Assembly: GCA_041477815.1 (NCBI GenBank)
Contig: JBGOUV010000006.1
Span: forward strand, 1-44,225
Source: JBGOUV01 sp041477815
GTDB taxonomy: Bacteria; Acidobacteriota; Terriglobia; Bryobacterales; JACQDG01
Direction of reading: 5' to 3'
Length of the DNA: 44,225 bases
Below, in pieces: positions 22,226 to 29,090 of this stretch. Below the pieces are notes generated by a model. The model worked only from the letters and a program-made list of their open reading frames with translations, had not been told where the DNA came from and ran no database searches. The translations under genes and the position numbers were made by a program. The first letter of the stretch is position 1, and each line of letters opens with the position of its first letter.

Positions 22226-22696
22226 GTGGGCGAGGTCAGGTCGGAGGCGATTGAACCTGGGCCGGAACGGAGCCGGGCCTTGCAGGACCTGTGGAGCCGC
22301 ACTTTGGCGCAAGTCCCTACCGCCTTCGGGCGCATCGCTTACCTGGCCTCGCTGCGGGACGCCAATACCGGACGGTACCAGCATTTCGGCCTGGCCCAGA
22401 TTTATAGCCTGGAAGAGGCCGCCGGAGCCCTGCTGGCCAGCCACATCGAAGCCTTTGGGGAGTGGCTCAACTATCCGCTGGCCCGGCAGAAAAGCGACGT
22501 GGAGGAGTACCTGGGATCGCTCCAGGAAGACCGCACTACCGTGCTGCGAGCCTGGCTGGCGTTGAATCCCTACCGGAACCTGATTCCGACCGACGCCACC
22601 GAAGCGCAGCGGGAGTTGTTCGTCACCGACCTGGAGCTTATTTTGGAGCTGCTCCGGGACGAGACTTCCCCTTCCGCGCCGAGTCCAGGCGCATAG
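22226..22696 (+). CDS. Hypothetical cytoplasmic protein, 156 aa
   Basis: No family recognised. The protein is helical and acidic, with blocks LQDLWSRTLAQVPTAFGRIA, LASLRDANTGRYQHFGLAQI and EAFGEWLNYPLARQKSDVEE, and no signal peptide. Its start is GTG 22226, with no ribosome binding site but with a TAGAAT element just upstream, compatible with leaderless translation. The 3' end overlaps the 3' end of the convergent XRE-type regulator by 59 bp. Its position next to a regulator is the only functional clue. Confidence 0.65.
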   Translation: MGEVRSEAIEPGPERSRALQDLWSRTLAQVPTAFGRIAYLASLRDANTGRYQHFGLAQIYSLEEAAGALLASHIEAFGEWLNYPLARQKSDVEEYLGSLQEDRTTVLRAWLALNPYRNLIPTDATEAQRELFVTDLELILELLRDETSPSAPSPGA

Positions 22697-23432
22697 CCAC
22701 AGCGATCACTTGCCCTACCACCTCGATATCCTCGGGATAACGGTACATCTGAGGAGAGCAGGGGGAGGTGGTGTGGGGCTGCAGGATGAGATGATTGCCG
22801 CTCAGGGCGCACCAGGAACAGGCGTAGCCCTGGCGAAGATCGAAGAAATAAATGGGACGGTCGTGCTCGCTGGACCAGCCGCCGGACTGGATCTCGCGGC
22901 GCGTTTCGTCGATCTGAATGAGGGACCCCGGTTGGAGCAAAGGGTACATCATCCAATCGTCCGTGCCAATGCACGCGTAGCGATGCTCTTTGACCTTGAG
23001 GGTGTCGAGCAGGGCGAGGGGCATCTTGCCCCACTCCTGGATCATGCGGCTCAGGTAAGTAGTGCGGCGCAGATCGAGGCCCGGGTCGAGCTTCAAAGGC
23101 AACGTAACCGATCCGACGGCGTCGGCGTGGAAGCCCAGGGGATGGGTCCTGGACGGCTGCACCAGGGCGGCATCCTGAGCGATTCGCTCCAGATCCACGC
23201 CGTACCAGCGCAGGACTTCGTGGATATCCAGGCGGTAGATGGCGCAGAGCGTATAGAGCCGATAGAGCGTAGGGAGAGTGCCCTTGTTCTCGATGTCGGA
23301 GAGCCGGCTGAGCGAGACGATGAACTCCGGGTTGTGGTTGCGCTGCGAAATAGCCGCGCTGGCCTCCTCCACCTCGCGGTACCGGAGACCCAGTTCTTCC
23401 CGAACTTGCTTCAATCTGAGGCCGGCGTGCAT
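22638..23432 (-). CDS. XRE-family regulator with LexA/S24-like C-terminal domain
   Basis: A 264-residue DNA-binding regulator. The N-terminal XRE helix-turn-helix occupies about residues 1-75 (LRLKQVREELGLRYREVEEA, FIVSLSRLSDIENKGTLPTL). The C-terminal half has beta-rich blocks (YACIGTDDWMMYPLLQPGSL, IQIDETR, IYFFDLRQGYACSWCALSGN) matching the fold of LexA/CI-type S24 domains. I see no clear Ser-Lys autocleavage pair, so it may be a non-cleaving version. A minus-strand promoter and an upstream symmetric operator (23520-23539) suggest autoregulation. It could sense stress or a ligand; targets are unknown. Confidence 0.8.
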   Translation of the reverse strand: MHAGLRLKQVREELGLRYREVEEASAAISQRNHNPEFIVSLSRLSDIENKGTLPTLYRLYTLCAIYRLDIHEVLRWYGVDLERIAQDAALVQPSRTHPLGFHADAVGSVTLPLKLDPGLDLRRTTYLSRMIQEWGKMPLALLDTLKVKEHRYACIGTDDWMMYPLLQPGSLIQIDETRREIQSGGWSSEHDRPIYFFDLRQGYACSWCALSGNHLILQPHTTSPCSPQMYRYPEDIEVVGQVIAVAMRLDSARKGKSRPGAAPK

Positions 23433-23473
23433 CCTTTTGGTACGATTACCGGTTGAAAGTGGGGGAAACCGAG

Positions 23474-23503
23474 ATTATATCCGGTGGGGATGCAAGGGGG
23501 CAA
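23474..23503 (-). promoter_or_regulatory. Sigma70-type promoter of the XRE/S24-like gene
   Basis: On the minus strand TTGCCC (23498-23503) and a consensus TATAAT (23474-23479) are separated by 18 bp. The predicted transcript starts about 30 bases before the ATG at 23432. Confidence 0.6.
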
Positions 23504-23519
23504 CGGGCAGAGGTCATTT

Positions 23520-23539
23520 TTGTTCTGTTTTCGGAACAA
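23520..23539. promoter_or_regulatory. Symmetric operator TTGTTC-N8-GAACAA
   Basis: A perfect 6-bp inverted repeat with an 8-bp spacer, between the XRE/S24-like gene and tmRNA, just upstream of the regulator's -35 element. Size and spacing suit a dimeric XRE protein, so it may be the regulator's own site; it could also affect the tmRNA promoter. This is inference from symmetry and position. Confidence 0.45.
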
Positions 23540-23616
23540 GCTGGATAGACTTGTTTCACCCTGGCAAACAATAACAGCACCGGAGGTCCCACTATGATAT
23601 ACTTTCTGAGGGAAAG

Positions 23617-23973
23617 GGGGGCGTAACGGATTCGACGGGATGGAATGGCTTCTGGAAGGCATGCCGGGTTCCGAGCTCCCGTAAAACGATCGGAAAACCA
23701 CAACTGCCAACAACGATGCGCAGTTTGCATTCGCTGCCTAGTCTCTAGGTAGCCGCTCCGGTTCTGGCGCCCGCGCCAGGGCTAGTGAGTGTCATTTCAG
23801 CGGGATAGACCGAGGGCTTCGGTCCGTAGCCGCAGGTCGAGATCAATCGGGCTAGAGCGCGCGCTTTCTTGTCCGTTCTGAGGCGTTCGCCGACCAACCT
23901 GAACGGACTACGCATGTAGTCTTCCGGTTGACAACCATTTCGGACGCGGGTTCAACTCCCGCCGCCTCCACCA
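23617..23973 (+). ncRNA. ssrA: Transfer-messenger RNA
   Basis: A 357-nt tmRNA that rescues stalled ribosomes. The 5' end GGGGGCG pairs with CGCCTCC before the discriminator A and encoded CCA (23971-23973); GTAACGGATTCGACGGGA near the 5' end and GCGGGTTCAACTCCCGC near the 3' end are the conserved tRNA-like parts. The tag reading frame runs 23706-23741 and encodes ANNDAQFAFAA and a TAG stop, preceded by the resume-codon context AAAACCACAACT. Tags ending FAA rather than LAA are less common but accepted. TATACT at 23598-23603 is a likely -10 element. A HicBA module starts 12 bp after its 3' end, a classic integration site. Confidence 0.97.
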
Positions 23974-23984
23974 GCATCTTGTCT

Positions 23985-24188
23985 ATGAAAATTCGTGCCA
24001 TCGTCCATAAAGCCGAGGAGGGCGGATTCTGGGCCGAAGTTCCCTGCATTCCCGGTTGCGCTACACAGGGCGAGACGATGGAAGAACTTCGCGTCAATCT
24101 GCGTGAAGCGATCAAAGCATGTCTGTCGGTTCCAGTGGATGAGCCGTCGGTGCTTAGAGACGATCAGGTGATTGAACTGGCGCTGTGA
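23985..24188 (+). CDS. hicB: HicB-family antitoxin
   Basis: A 67-residue protein with the compact HicB partial RNase-H-like fold: MKIRAIVHKAEEGGFWAEVP, then CIPGCATQGETMEELRVNLR and EAIKACLSV, the standard antitoxin signature (GGFWAEVPxxPGCxxxGxTxEEA). ATG 23985 is the natural family start; a longer frame begins inside tmRNA and is not real. It overlaps hicA by GTGA. HicB binds and neutralises the HicA mRNase. It lacks the C-terminal helix-turn-helix of long HicB proteins, so autoregulation may need another factor. The module sits 12 bp behind tmRNA. Confidence 0.92.
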   Translation: MKIRAIVHKAEEGGFWAEVPCIPGCATQGETMEELRVNLREAIKACLSVPVDEPSVLRDDQVIELAL

Positions 24189-24382
24189 AGGCGCTTTCCG
24201 GCAAGGATTTCGCCCTGCTGTTGGAGTCGCATGGATGGGCACTCCGACGGGTCAATGGCAGTCACCATGTGTACTCCAAGGCCGGCAGCCAAGTCCGCAT
24301 TTCCGTTCCGATCCACGGGAACCGGTCGCTCAAGATTGGGCTTCAGCGCCACCCGATGAAGCTGGCCGGGCTGCTCAAATAG
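24185..24382 (+). CDS. hicA: HicA-family mRNA interferase toxin
   Basis: A 65-residue dsRBD-fold toxin that cleaves mRNA. The family pattern is complete: GKDFALLLESHGWALRRVNG, then SHHVYSK with the catalytic histidine (His27 or His28), VRISVPIHGNRSLKIG and a final LAGLLK. The start is GTG 24185, overlapping the hicB stop (GTGA), so toxin synthesis is coupled to antitoxin synthesis. Order antitoxin-toxin (hicB first) is one of the two known arrangements. The gene is intact, unlike the second HicBA module at 28.7-29.1 kb. Confidence 0.92.
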   Translation: MKALSGKDFALLLESHGWALRRVNGSHHVYSKAGSQVRISVPIHGNRSLKIGLQRHPMKLAGLLK

Positions 24383-24397
24383 GGCACGAACTCCAGA

Positions 24398-25660
24398 TCA
24401 AGGTCTTGGGGATAGGCCTAGCTTCTTGGCTACACGATATCCCGGGGAGCGGAGGATACCGCTTAGGGAGGCCGTCAGGTCCTCCAGCCGTTGGCGGAGG
24501 CTGTTTACCTCCTGTTCGAGGTTCTGGGCCCAGGCGGTTCGGGACTCCAGCTCGGCCTCGGTGGCATGAAGCTGGTCGACACAGGCCTTTAGATCCTGCC
24601 GCACCTTTTCTTCCGCTTCGCCCAGCCGCCGGTAATTCGCCTGCAGCTCGCTGCGCTGGGCTTCCAGTTGCACGGCCCAGCGGGTTCTCGCTTCGAATTC
24701 CGCCTCCAGGGATTCCAGAACGGCCTTGAGGCGGTCCAATTCCTCCTGGGTTTGACGGTTCCAGGCGACCTTGGCCGCGTTTTCTTTCTCCAGGCCCTGG
24801 ATGATCGTATGGGCCAGGCGCTTCTCTTGGGCGGCTTCCTCTTCGAGAGCCTGATAGCGCCGGTGGAGCTCGTCCAGGTTTTGCTTGGACTCCTCCAGCC
24901 AGAGATTTTTTTGATCCAGCTCCCCTGCGAGCAGCGAGATGTGGTGCTCGCGCTCGCGCAGGACGTTGGCGGATTGGGGCACAAACACAAAAGCCGGACC
25001 CCCGTGGAGCGGGCGGGGGGAGCAGACGGCGACGAAGAAGTGCGACCCGTCGGGGTCATCGACGAGGTGCTCGATGGCGGTTTCGACGCCGCTGGGCGCG
25101 GCGGGAGCGAAGACGACGCTATCGGTGTGGTTCTCCAGAAAGATGCGGACGTGGGGGAAATGTTGCTCGAGGGCGGAGCGGAACTCGGCGTGATCGAACT
25201 CGTGGACGTGGAAGGGGTTCGGAGTGGGGCGCTGCTCGGTGTAGTAGAGGCGATTGGGGGTGGAAACGACCAGGGCTCCCCAGGCGGCCAGCACGCGCCG
25301 GGATTCCGAGAGCAGGCGGTCCCATTCCTGGAGGTGCTCGATGACCTCGAAGGCGATGATCAGGTCGAAGGAGCCGTCCTGGAAGGGAAGGGTCCGGCAG
25401 TCGCCCTGGAGAAATTCCAGGTTGGGAAGGCTATAGCGGTCGCGGGCCATGGCCACCGCGTCCGGGGCGAGTTCCAGACCGATCACGCGGCGGGCTGGGG
25501 TGGCCAGACGGGCCGATCCGTAACCGACGCCGCAGCCGGCGTCCAGCACCCGCTTGCCGCGGCAGAGACGGGCGGCGAAGGCGTAACGGGCCAGATGTTC
25601 GTTGAGGAGATCGACGTCCACCTCGCCGGGGATCACCCGTTCGCCGGTGAAAGGGGTCAC
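24398..25660 (-). CDS. SAM-dependent methyltransferase with C-terminal coiled coil
   Basis: A 420-residue protein. The class I methyltransferase domain covers about residues 1-215: motif I KRVLDAGCGVGYGSARL (about residue 37), then VIGLELAPDAVAMARDRY, and IIAFEVIEHL for the late acidic motif. From about residue 225 it becomes a long charged coiled coil (REREHHISLLAGELDQKNLW, then many E/L/Q heptads to about residue 395) and ends SPGYRVAKKLGLSPRP. The GTG start 25660 overlaps the stop of the upstream methyltransferase (GTGA). Enzymes of this shape (compare WbdD) cap polysaccharide chains, with the coiled coil measuring length; that role is inferred, as no glycosyltransferase is adjacent. Confidence 0.85.
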   Translation of the reverse strand: MTPFTGERVIPGEVDVDLLNEHLARYAFAARLCRGKRVLDAGCGVGYGSARLATPARRVIGLELAPDAVAMARDRYSLPNLEFLQGDCRTLPFQDGSFDLIIAFEVIEHLQEWDRLLSESRRVLAAWGALVVSTPNRLYYTEQRPTPNPFHVHEFDHAEFRSALEQHFPHVRIFLENHTDSVVFAPAAPSGVETAIEHLVDDPDGSHFFVAVCSPRPLHGGPAFVFVPQSANVLREREHHISLLAGELDQKNLWLEESKQNLDELHRRYQALEEEAAQEKRLAHTIIQGLEKENAAKVAWNRQTQEELDRLKAVLESLEAEFEARTRWAVQLEAQRSELQANYRRLGEAEEKVRQDLKACVDQLHATEAELESRTAWAQNLEQEVNSLRQRLEDLTASLSGILRSPGYRVAKKLGLSPRP

Positions 25661-27045
25661 AGTTTCCTGCCCAGGATGGCGTAGTCCAGCCCGCTGAAGA
25701 AGCGCCGGCGAAGCGGCTCGGGGAGTGTCTCCAACTCGGGAAAACTCTCGACGGCCGGCGCCCGCTGGTGGACTTCGATGCCGCCGAGACCGCTCTCTTC
25801 GAAATAGAAGTGAAGAAGAGCCGAGGGGACGGGGCGGGTATGGGTGGGGTCGAGGTAGAAATGGGTGGCGAAGATGGCCAGACACTCGGGGTTGGGGGTC
25901 TCGAAGAGCAGCAGGCCGCCGGTCTGGAGCTTGCGGGCGGCGAGGGCGACCAGCTCGGGAACCCGGTCCGGCGGGAGGTGCTCGACCACCTGGGCGCAGA
26001 AGATGCCGTCCAGGGTGGCGTCGGGGTGGTCGGCCAGCCAGGTGAAGAGGTCGGCCTGGTCGCCCGGGAGACCCTTCTCGTGGCAGAGGTGGACCGAGTC
26101 GGGGTCGGAGTCTACGCCCCGGGCCGGGATCTTGTGCCGGCGCATCAGGTCCAGGAATTCGCCTCGGCCACAGCCCAGGTCGGCTACGTTCCGCCGGCCT
26201 TGGAGCTGGGGGAGGTAGAACTGGAGGCCGGCGGCGACGTAGTCGGAGGAGCCTCGGAAACGCTCGGCGAAGCGGCTGTAATCGAAAGGCGGGTGATGGG
26301 TGTTGGGTGTTGGATGTTGGGGGGAGGGGGTCGGGGGTTGGGGGTCGGGGGTCGGAGAAGGCGTTGCCCGTTGGCGGATCAGGCGGAGCTCGGTGTGGAT
26401 GAGGCGCTCGTACTCCTGGCGGACCTTGGCCAGGTCGTCCCACAGTTTCTGCTGGATCTGGAGGGTGGAGCGATCGAGAGCGCCCAGGTAGTCGGCGTGC
26501 TGGGCTTGGATTTTTTCGCGAAGGCCGGCGTCGAGGACGTCGACGCGCTGCTGGAAGGCGGCTTGCAACTCGGCCACGGTACGGAGCATCTGAACCTCGC
26601 TCCGGCTCCACTTCTCTTCCCAGCCGGCACGCCAGTGGAGCCAGCCGCTGCGCCATTCATCGAAGGTCCGGAGGGCTGCGGTGTGCTCGTGGAGGGAGCG
26701 GGCGAGGACCAGCATCTGGCGGTTCTGCTCATCGAGGGAGGCGACCAGGCGATCCATGTAAGTAATGACGGCGCGGTTGAACTCGACCTGCTCGCGGACG
26801 TGCCAGTAGAGGGCGCGGGCCACCAGCTTCTTAACTCCCTGGAGGAGCTTGTTGACCAGGCCGGGAGCGCGGGGATTGACCGTGCCGATAGCCGCTACCT
26901 TGCCTTCGGCCGCATCGCGGGCTTGAGCCAGAGGGGTGAGGGAGGGGAGAACGAAGTCGGGGAGCCCTTCCACTTGCTTTTCGTAGCGGGCGCGGACGCG
27001 CTGGCGGATCTCCTCCACCACGGCGGCGATTTGCTCGGAGGTCAT
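25657..27045 (-). CDS. SAM-dependent methyltransferase with N-terminal coiled coil
   Basis: A 462-residue protein. About residues 1-220 are helical and coiled (SEQIAAVVEEIRQRVRARYE, LHEHTAALRTFDEWRSGWLH, LDRSTLQIQQKLWDDLAKVR). Residues about 224-250 form a Pro/Thr/His linker encoded by a G-rich tandem repeat. The class I methyltransferase domain follows (NVADLGCGRGEFLDLM near residue 275, then FCAQVVEHLPPDRV). It resembles the methyltransferases of polysaccharide clusters with N-terminal coiled regions. It is the first gene of a two-gene unit with a methyltransferase in the mirror arrangement (domain first, coil last). ATG 27045 is the standard start; longer frames upstream belong to the opposite gene. 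Confidence 0.85.
   Translation of the reverse strand: MTSEQIAAVVEEIRQRVRARYEKQVEGLPDFVLPSLTPLAQARDAAEGKVAAIGTVNPRAPGLVNKLLQGVKKLVARALYWHVREQVEFNRAVITYMDRLVASLDEQNRQMLVLARSLHEHTAALRTFDEWRSGWLHWRAGWEEKWSRSEVQMLRTVAELQAAFQQRVDVLDAGLREKIQAQHADYLGALDRSTLQIQQKLWDDLAKVRQEYERLIHTELRLIRQRATPSPTPDPQPPTPSPQHPTPNTHHPPFDYSRFAERFRGSSDYVAAGLQFYLPQLQGRRNVADLGCGRGEFLDLMRRHKIPARGVDSDPDSVHLCHEKGLPGDQADLFTWLADHPDATLDGIFCAQVVEHLPPDRVPELVALAARKLQTGGLLLFETPNPECLAIFATHFYLDPTHTRPVPSALLHFYFEESGLGGIEVHQRAPAVESFPELETLPEPLRRRFFSGLDYAILGRKL
26291..26355. repeat. G-rich tandem repeat encoding a Pro/Thr linker
   Basis: About 65 bp of imperfect units GGGTGTTG/GGATGTTG followed by TCGGGGGTTGGGGG-type units. On the coding strand it reads CCCAACACCC and CCGACCCCC and encodes the flexible linker of the coiled-coil methyltransferase. 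Several runs of three or more G suggest quadruplex potential. Such units occur as dispersed repeats in other genomes, so this may be an exapted repeat. Confidence 0.6.
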
Positions 27046-27103
27046 GCGGAACGTCAATTCTAACAGCCGGGGCCGGCGGCGTGCGCTTGGTACACTGACC
27101 GTT

Positions 27104-28564
27104 ATGCGGATACCGGCCGTCCTCCTTGCTTTCGCACTGCTCGCCAACGAGGCGATTTCGCAGCCGGACCCCGGAGGGTTCCAAATGAGCCTGCCCCCCG
27201 GTTGGACAGCGAAGAAGTTCCCAGCGGGAGAGGTCCGGGCTTCCGCGCCGAACCCGGCCGAGTGGGTCATGGTCGCTCCGCTCCTGGCCCAGACGGAGCC
27301 CTGTGCTGTTTCTCTGCGCAAGAACCTCAGCAGCGGCTGGGTGGCTTTTCCCAACGTCAAAGACCTCAACGTGCGCGTGGTGCGCCCAGGATTGGCGCTG
27401 GCCGATTTCTACTTCCAAAACGGCCAAAGCCGCGGCGCCGTCCTGTGCGCCGACACCGGCGCCCGCTCCGGCATGCTCTACTGTCTGGCCGCCCCCGCGG
27501 CGCAGTTCGCGACGGAGCGAAATGCTCTGCTCGCCATTCTCCGCAGCTTCCACTACGGCGGTGGGGCGTCCACCGCGGCGCGGGCTTCCAGCAGCGCGAG
27601 CCTCCAGTTTGAGCCCTGGCGCGAGGCTAGCGAAAGCGCCTTCCAGTCGGTGAAGCCGGCTGGTTGGCGGGTGGAAGGAGGCGTTGCCCGTATCTCCAAC
27701 AACGATGTGCGGACGGGGTTCCGCCTGACCAGTCCGGACGCTCGCTCGTCTATTGTCTTGGGAGACGTACGCTTGAATGGCTGCACCGTTCCCGGTCCCA
27801 ATGGACGGCAGTACATGAACCAGTCCCCGGGGGGGGGCAAAGAGTGGTGTCCTTACCGCACCGGCGAGCAGGTCGCCGAGTTGTACGTGCAGAGGGTGGT
27901 AGCCGGCGAATTGGGTGTGCAAGGCTTGCGTATCACCGGGCGCCGGCAGCGGCCCGATTTGACCGCGGCGGCAGACCGGCTGGCCAGTCTCGGCGGGCCC
28001 TCGAACTTTCGCAACGCGACGGGCGAAGTGACCTTCGCCGGGACCCGCGGCGGAGTGCCCGTCACCGGATCCTTCATCGGCAATACGCTGATGCTCTATT
28101 CGCCGGCGCCAGACCTGATGATAGGAAACTACACGCAAGAGGTCACCGGATACGTCGGCCCGGCGGAAATGGATGCGGCGCTGGCTGGGGCGATCAGCCG
28201 CATCAACGGTTCCATACAGTGGAACATGCCCTGGGTGATGGCGAATCGGGCGGCGGGTACTCGCGATACCGAAATGGTGCGGCGTTATCTCGCCTCCCAG
28301 GCGCAATTAGGCCAGCAGTTGTACGAAGATCGGACCACCGCCGCCGGCCGCCGGGCCGCCGCCGGCGGCGACGTGTTGTCCGGCCAGGTTCGCTTGAATG
28401 ATGCCCAGGGAAACCAATACACCGCGCGAGCCGGCAGTAACTACTATTTTCTCGACGAGCAGCAGGCGCGCGTCGCCGGTAACCCGGACAACGCGGTCGT
28501 CGGAGCCGATGTGTGGAAAGACGCCGGGGCCGTCGATCTGCGGCCTCTGGAAGTGATCCGCTAG
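27104..28564 (+). CDS. Secreted protein of unknown function, 486 aa
   Basis: The protein begins MRIPAVLLAFALLANEAIS, a typical Sec signal peptide with likely cleavage near residue 19, so it is exported. The body is rich in beta-type segments: FQMSLPPGWTAKKFPAGEVR, then WVMVAPLLAQTEPCAVSLRK in the first part; SAFQSVKPAGWRVEGGVARI and VPGPNGRQYMNQSPGGGKEW further on. Two similar PPGW/PAGW blocks suggest two related domains of about 150-200 residues. The C-terminal part contains SGQVRLNDAQGNQYTARAGSNYY. No known catalytic motif is recognised. ATG 27104 is preferred because it starts at the signal peptide. It is divergent from the methyltransferase pair across 58 bp. Confidence 0.72.
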   Translation: MRIPAVLLAFALLANEAISQPDPGGFQMSLPPGWTAKKFPAGEVRASAPNPAEWVMVAPLLAQTEPCAVSLRKNLSSGWVAFPNVKDLNVRVVRPGLALADFYFQNGQSRGAVLCADTGARSGMLYCLAAPAAQFATERNALLAILRSFHYGGGASTAARASSSASLQFEPWREASESAFQSVKPAGWRVEGGVARISNNDVRTGFRLTSPDARSSIVLGDVRLNGCTVPGPNGRQYMNQSPGGGKEWCPYRTGEQVAELYVQRVVAGELGVQGLRITGRRQRPDLTAAADRLASLGGPSNFRNATGEVTFAGTRGGVPVTGSFIGNTLMLYSPAPDLMIGNYTQEVTGYVGPAEMDAALAGAISRINGSIQWNMPWVMANRAAGTRDTEMVRRYLASQAQLGQQLYEDRTTAAGRRAAAGGDVLSGQVRLNDAQGNQYTARAGSNYYFLDEQQARVAGNPDNAVVGADVWKDAGAVDLRPLEVIR

Positions 28565-28573
28565 AAACATGGA

Positions 28574-28599
28574 GCAGGCCGCCTGGCAGTCTGGCCTGC
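28574..28599 (+). terminator. Hairpin downstream of the secreted-protein gene
   Basis: GCAGGCC (28574-28580) pairs with GGCCTGC (28593-28599) over a 12-nt loop, ten bases after the TAG. Only a weak T-rich tail follows, so termination may be inefficient. Confidence 0.5.
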
Positions 28600-28647
28600 G
28601 ATTTCTCCTTCAACTAGACTAGAGCCCGTGGCAAAAGTGCTGCACTG

Positions 28648-28718
28648 CGACTTGTTGGCAAATTTGCCACCGGCAAGTCGTTGATTCTACGGGGTTGAGA
28701 ATCTGGCAAATTTGCCAG
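28648..28718. repeat. Pair of TGGCAAATTTGCCA palindromes
   Basis: Perfect palindromes at 28656-28669 (14 bp) and 28703-28718 (CTGGCAAATTTGCCAG, 16 bp), with centres 48 bp apart. The first is nested in a larger stem (CGACTTG 28648-28654 with CAAGTCG 28674-28680). Further TGGCAAA-like half sites lie nearby. They follow the decayed HicA gene and could be operators, or remnants of whatever truncated that gene. Confidence 0.6.
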
Positions 28719-28730
28719 GTCTTATTTCTG

Positions 28731-28886
28731 TCACAGGCTGTTAGGTAACACGGCGACGGAACGTTTGCCCGTGGCATCCTCACGTGACATCACGATATGT
28801 TTTCGCTCCCGAATCAAGTGAAACCCCATTCGCTCGAACGCCCTGATCACCCGGGCCTTTGGAGCATCAACGGGAAACTTCGGCAA
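28731..28886 (-). pseudogene. Truncated HicA-like toxin remnant
   Basis: A frame of 51 residues from TTG 28886: LPKFPVDAPKARVIRAFERM, then GFHLIRERKHIVMSREDATG, KRSVAVLPNSL and TGA. This matches the first two thirds of a HicA toxin (the conserved G-F-x-x-x-R-x-x-x-H-x-x-M block with the catalytic His) but lacks the usual last 20 or so residues (STLRxxxxQAG-type helix). It overlaps the 3' end of the preceding hicB remnant, the expected module order. Palindromes start right behind it, consistent with an insertion or deletion event. Confidence 0.7.
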
Positions 28887-29087
28887 CGGTCACATCCAGC
28901 ACGGGGAACTCTGGATCGAGAGCCACCTCTCCATAGGTTTCCAAAGCCGTGCGGATGGCCGACGTCACGTCCGCCAGGGCCTCCTCGTATGTCTCACCTT
29001 CTCCGACCACCGCACCCTGAAAACCACTGCCTGGGCTACGTATCCCTCTTCATACTTCTTGATGATGACTTTGAATGGTCGCACCAT
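28867..29087 (-). pseudogene. Frameshifted HicB-like antitoxin
   Basis: Starts at ATG 29087: MVRPFKVIIKKYEEGYVAQA, correct for a HicB N-terminus. A single missing base near 29020-29026 then breaks the frame; in the next frame it resumes GFQGAVVGEGETYEEALADV and continues ALETYGEVALD to VTVAEVSR and TGA (28867-28869). The total length is one base short of a 73-residue protein, so one deletion explains everything (a sequencing error is possible). It begins 3 bp after the nitrilase gene on the same strand, so it was inserted at or grew onto that operon's end. Confidence 0.8.
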
Positions 29088-29090
29088 ATC

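Noticed and set aside
23928..23984. Extended start of HicB inside the tmRNA 3' part
   Set aside because: The extra residues are encoded by the tmRNA T-arm region; the family start is ATG 23985.
28703..28718. Sigma54 (-24/-12) promoter in CTGGCAAATTTGCCAG
   Set aside because: The GG-to-GC spacing is too short for the required geometry; symmetry explains the resemblance.
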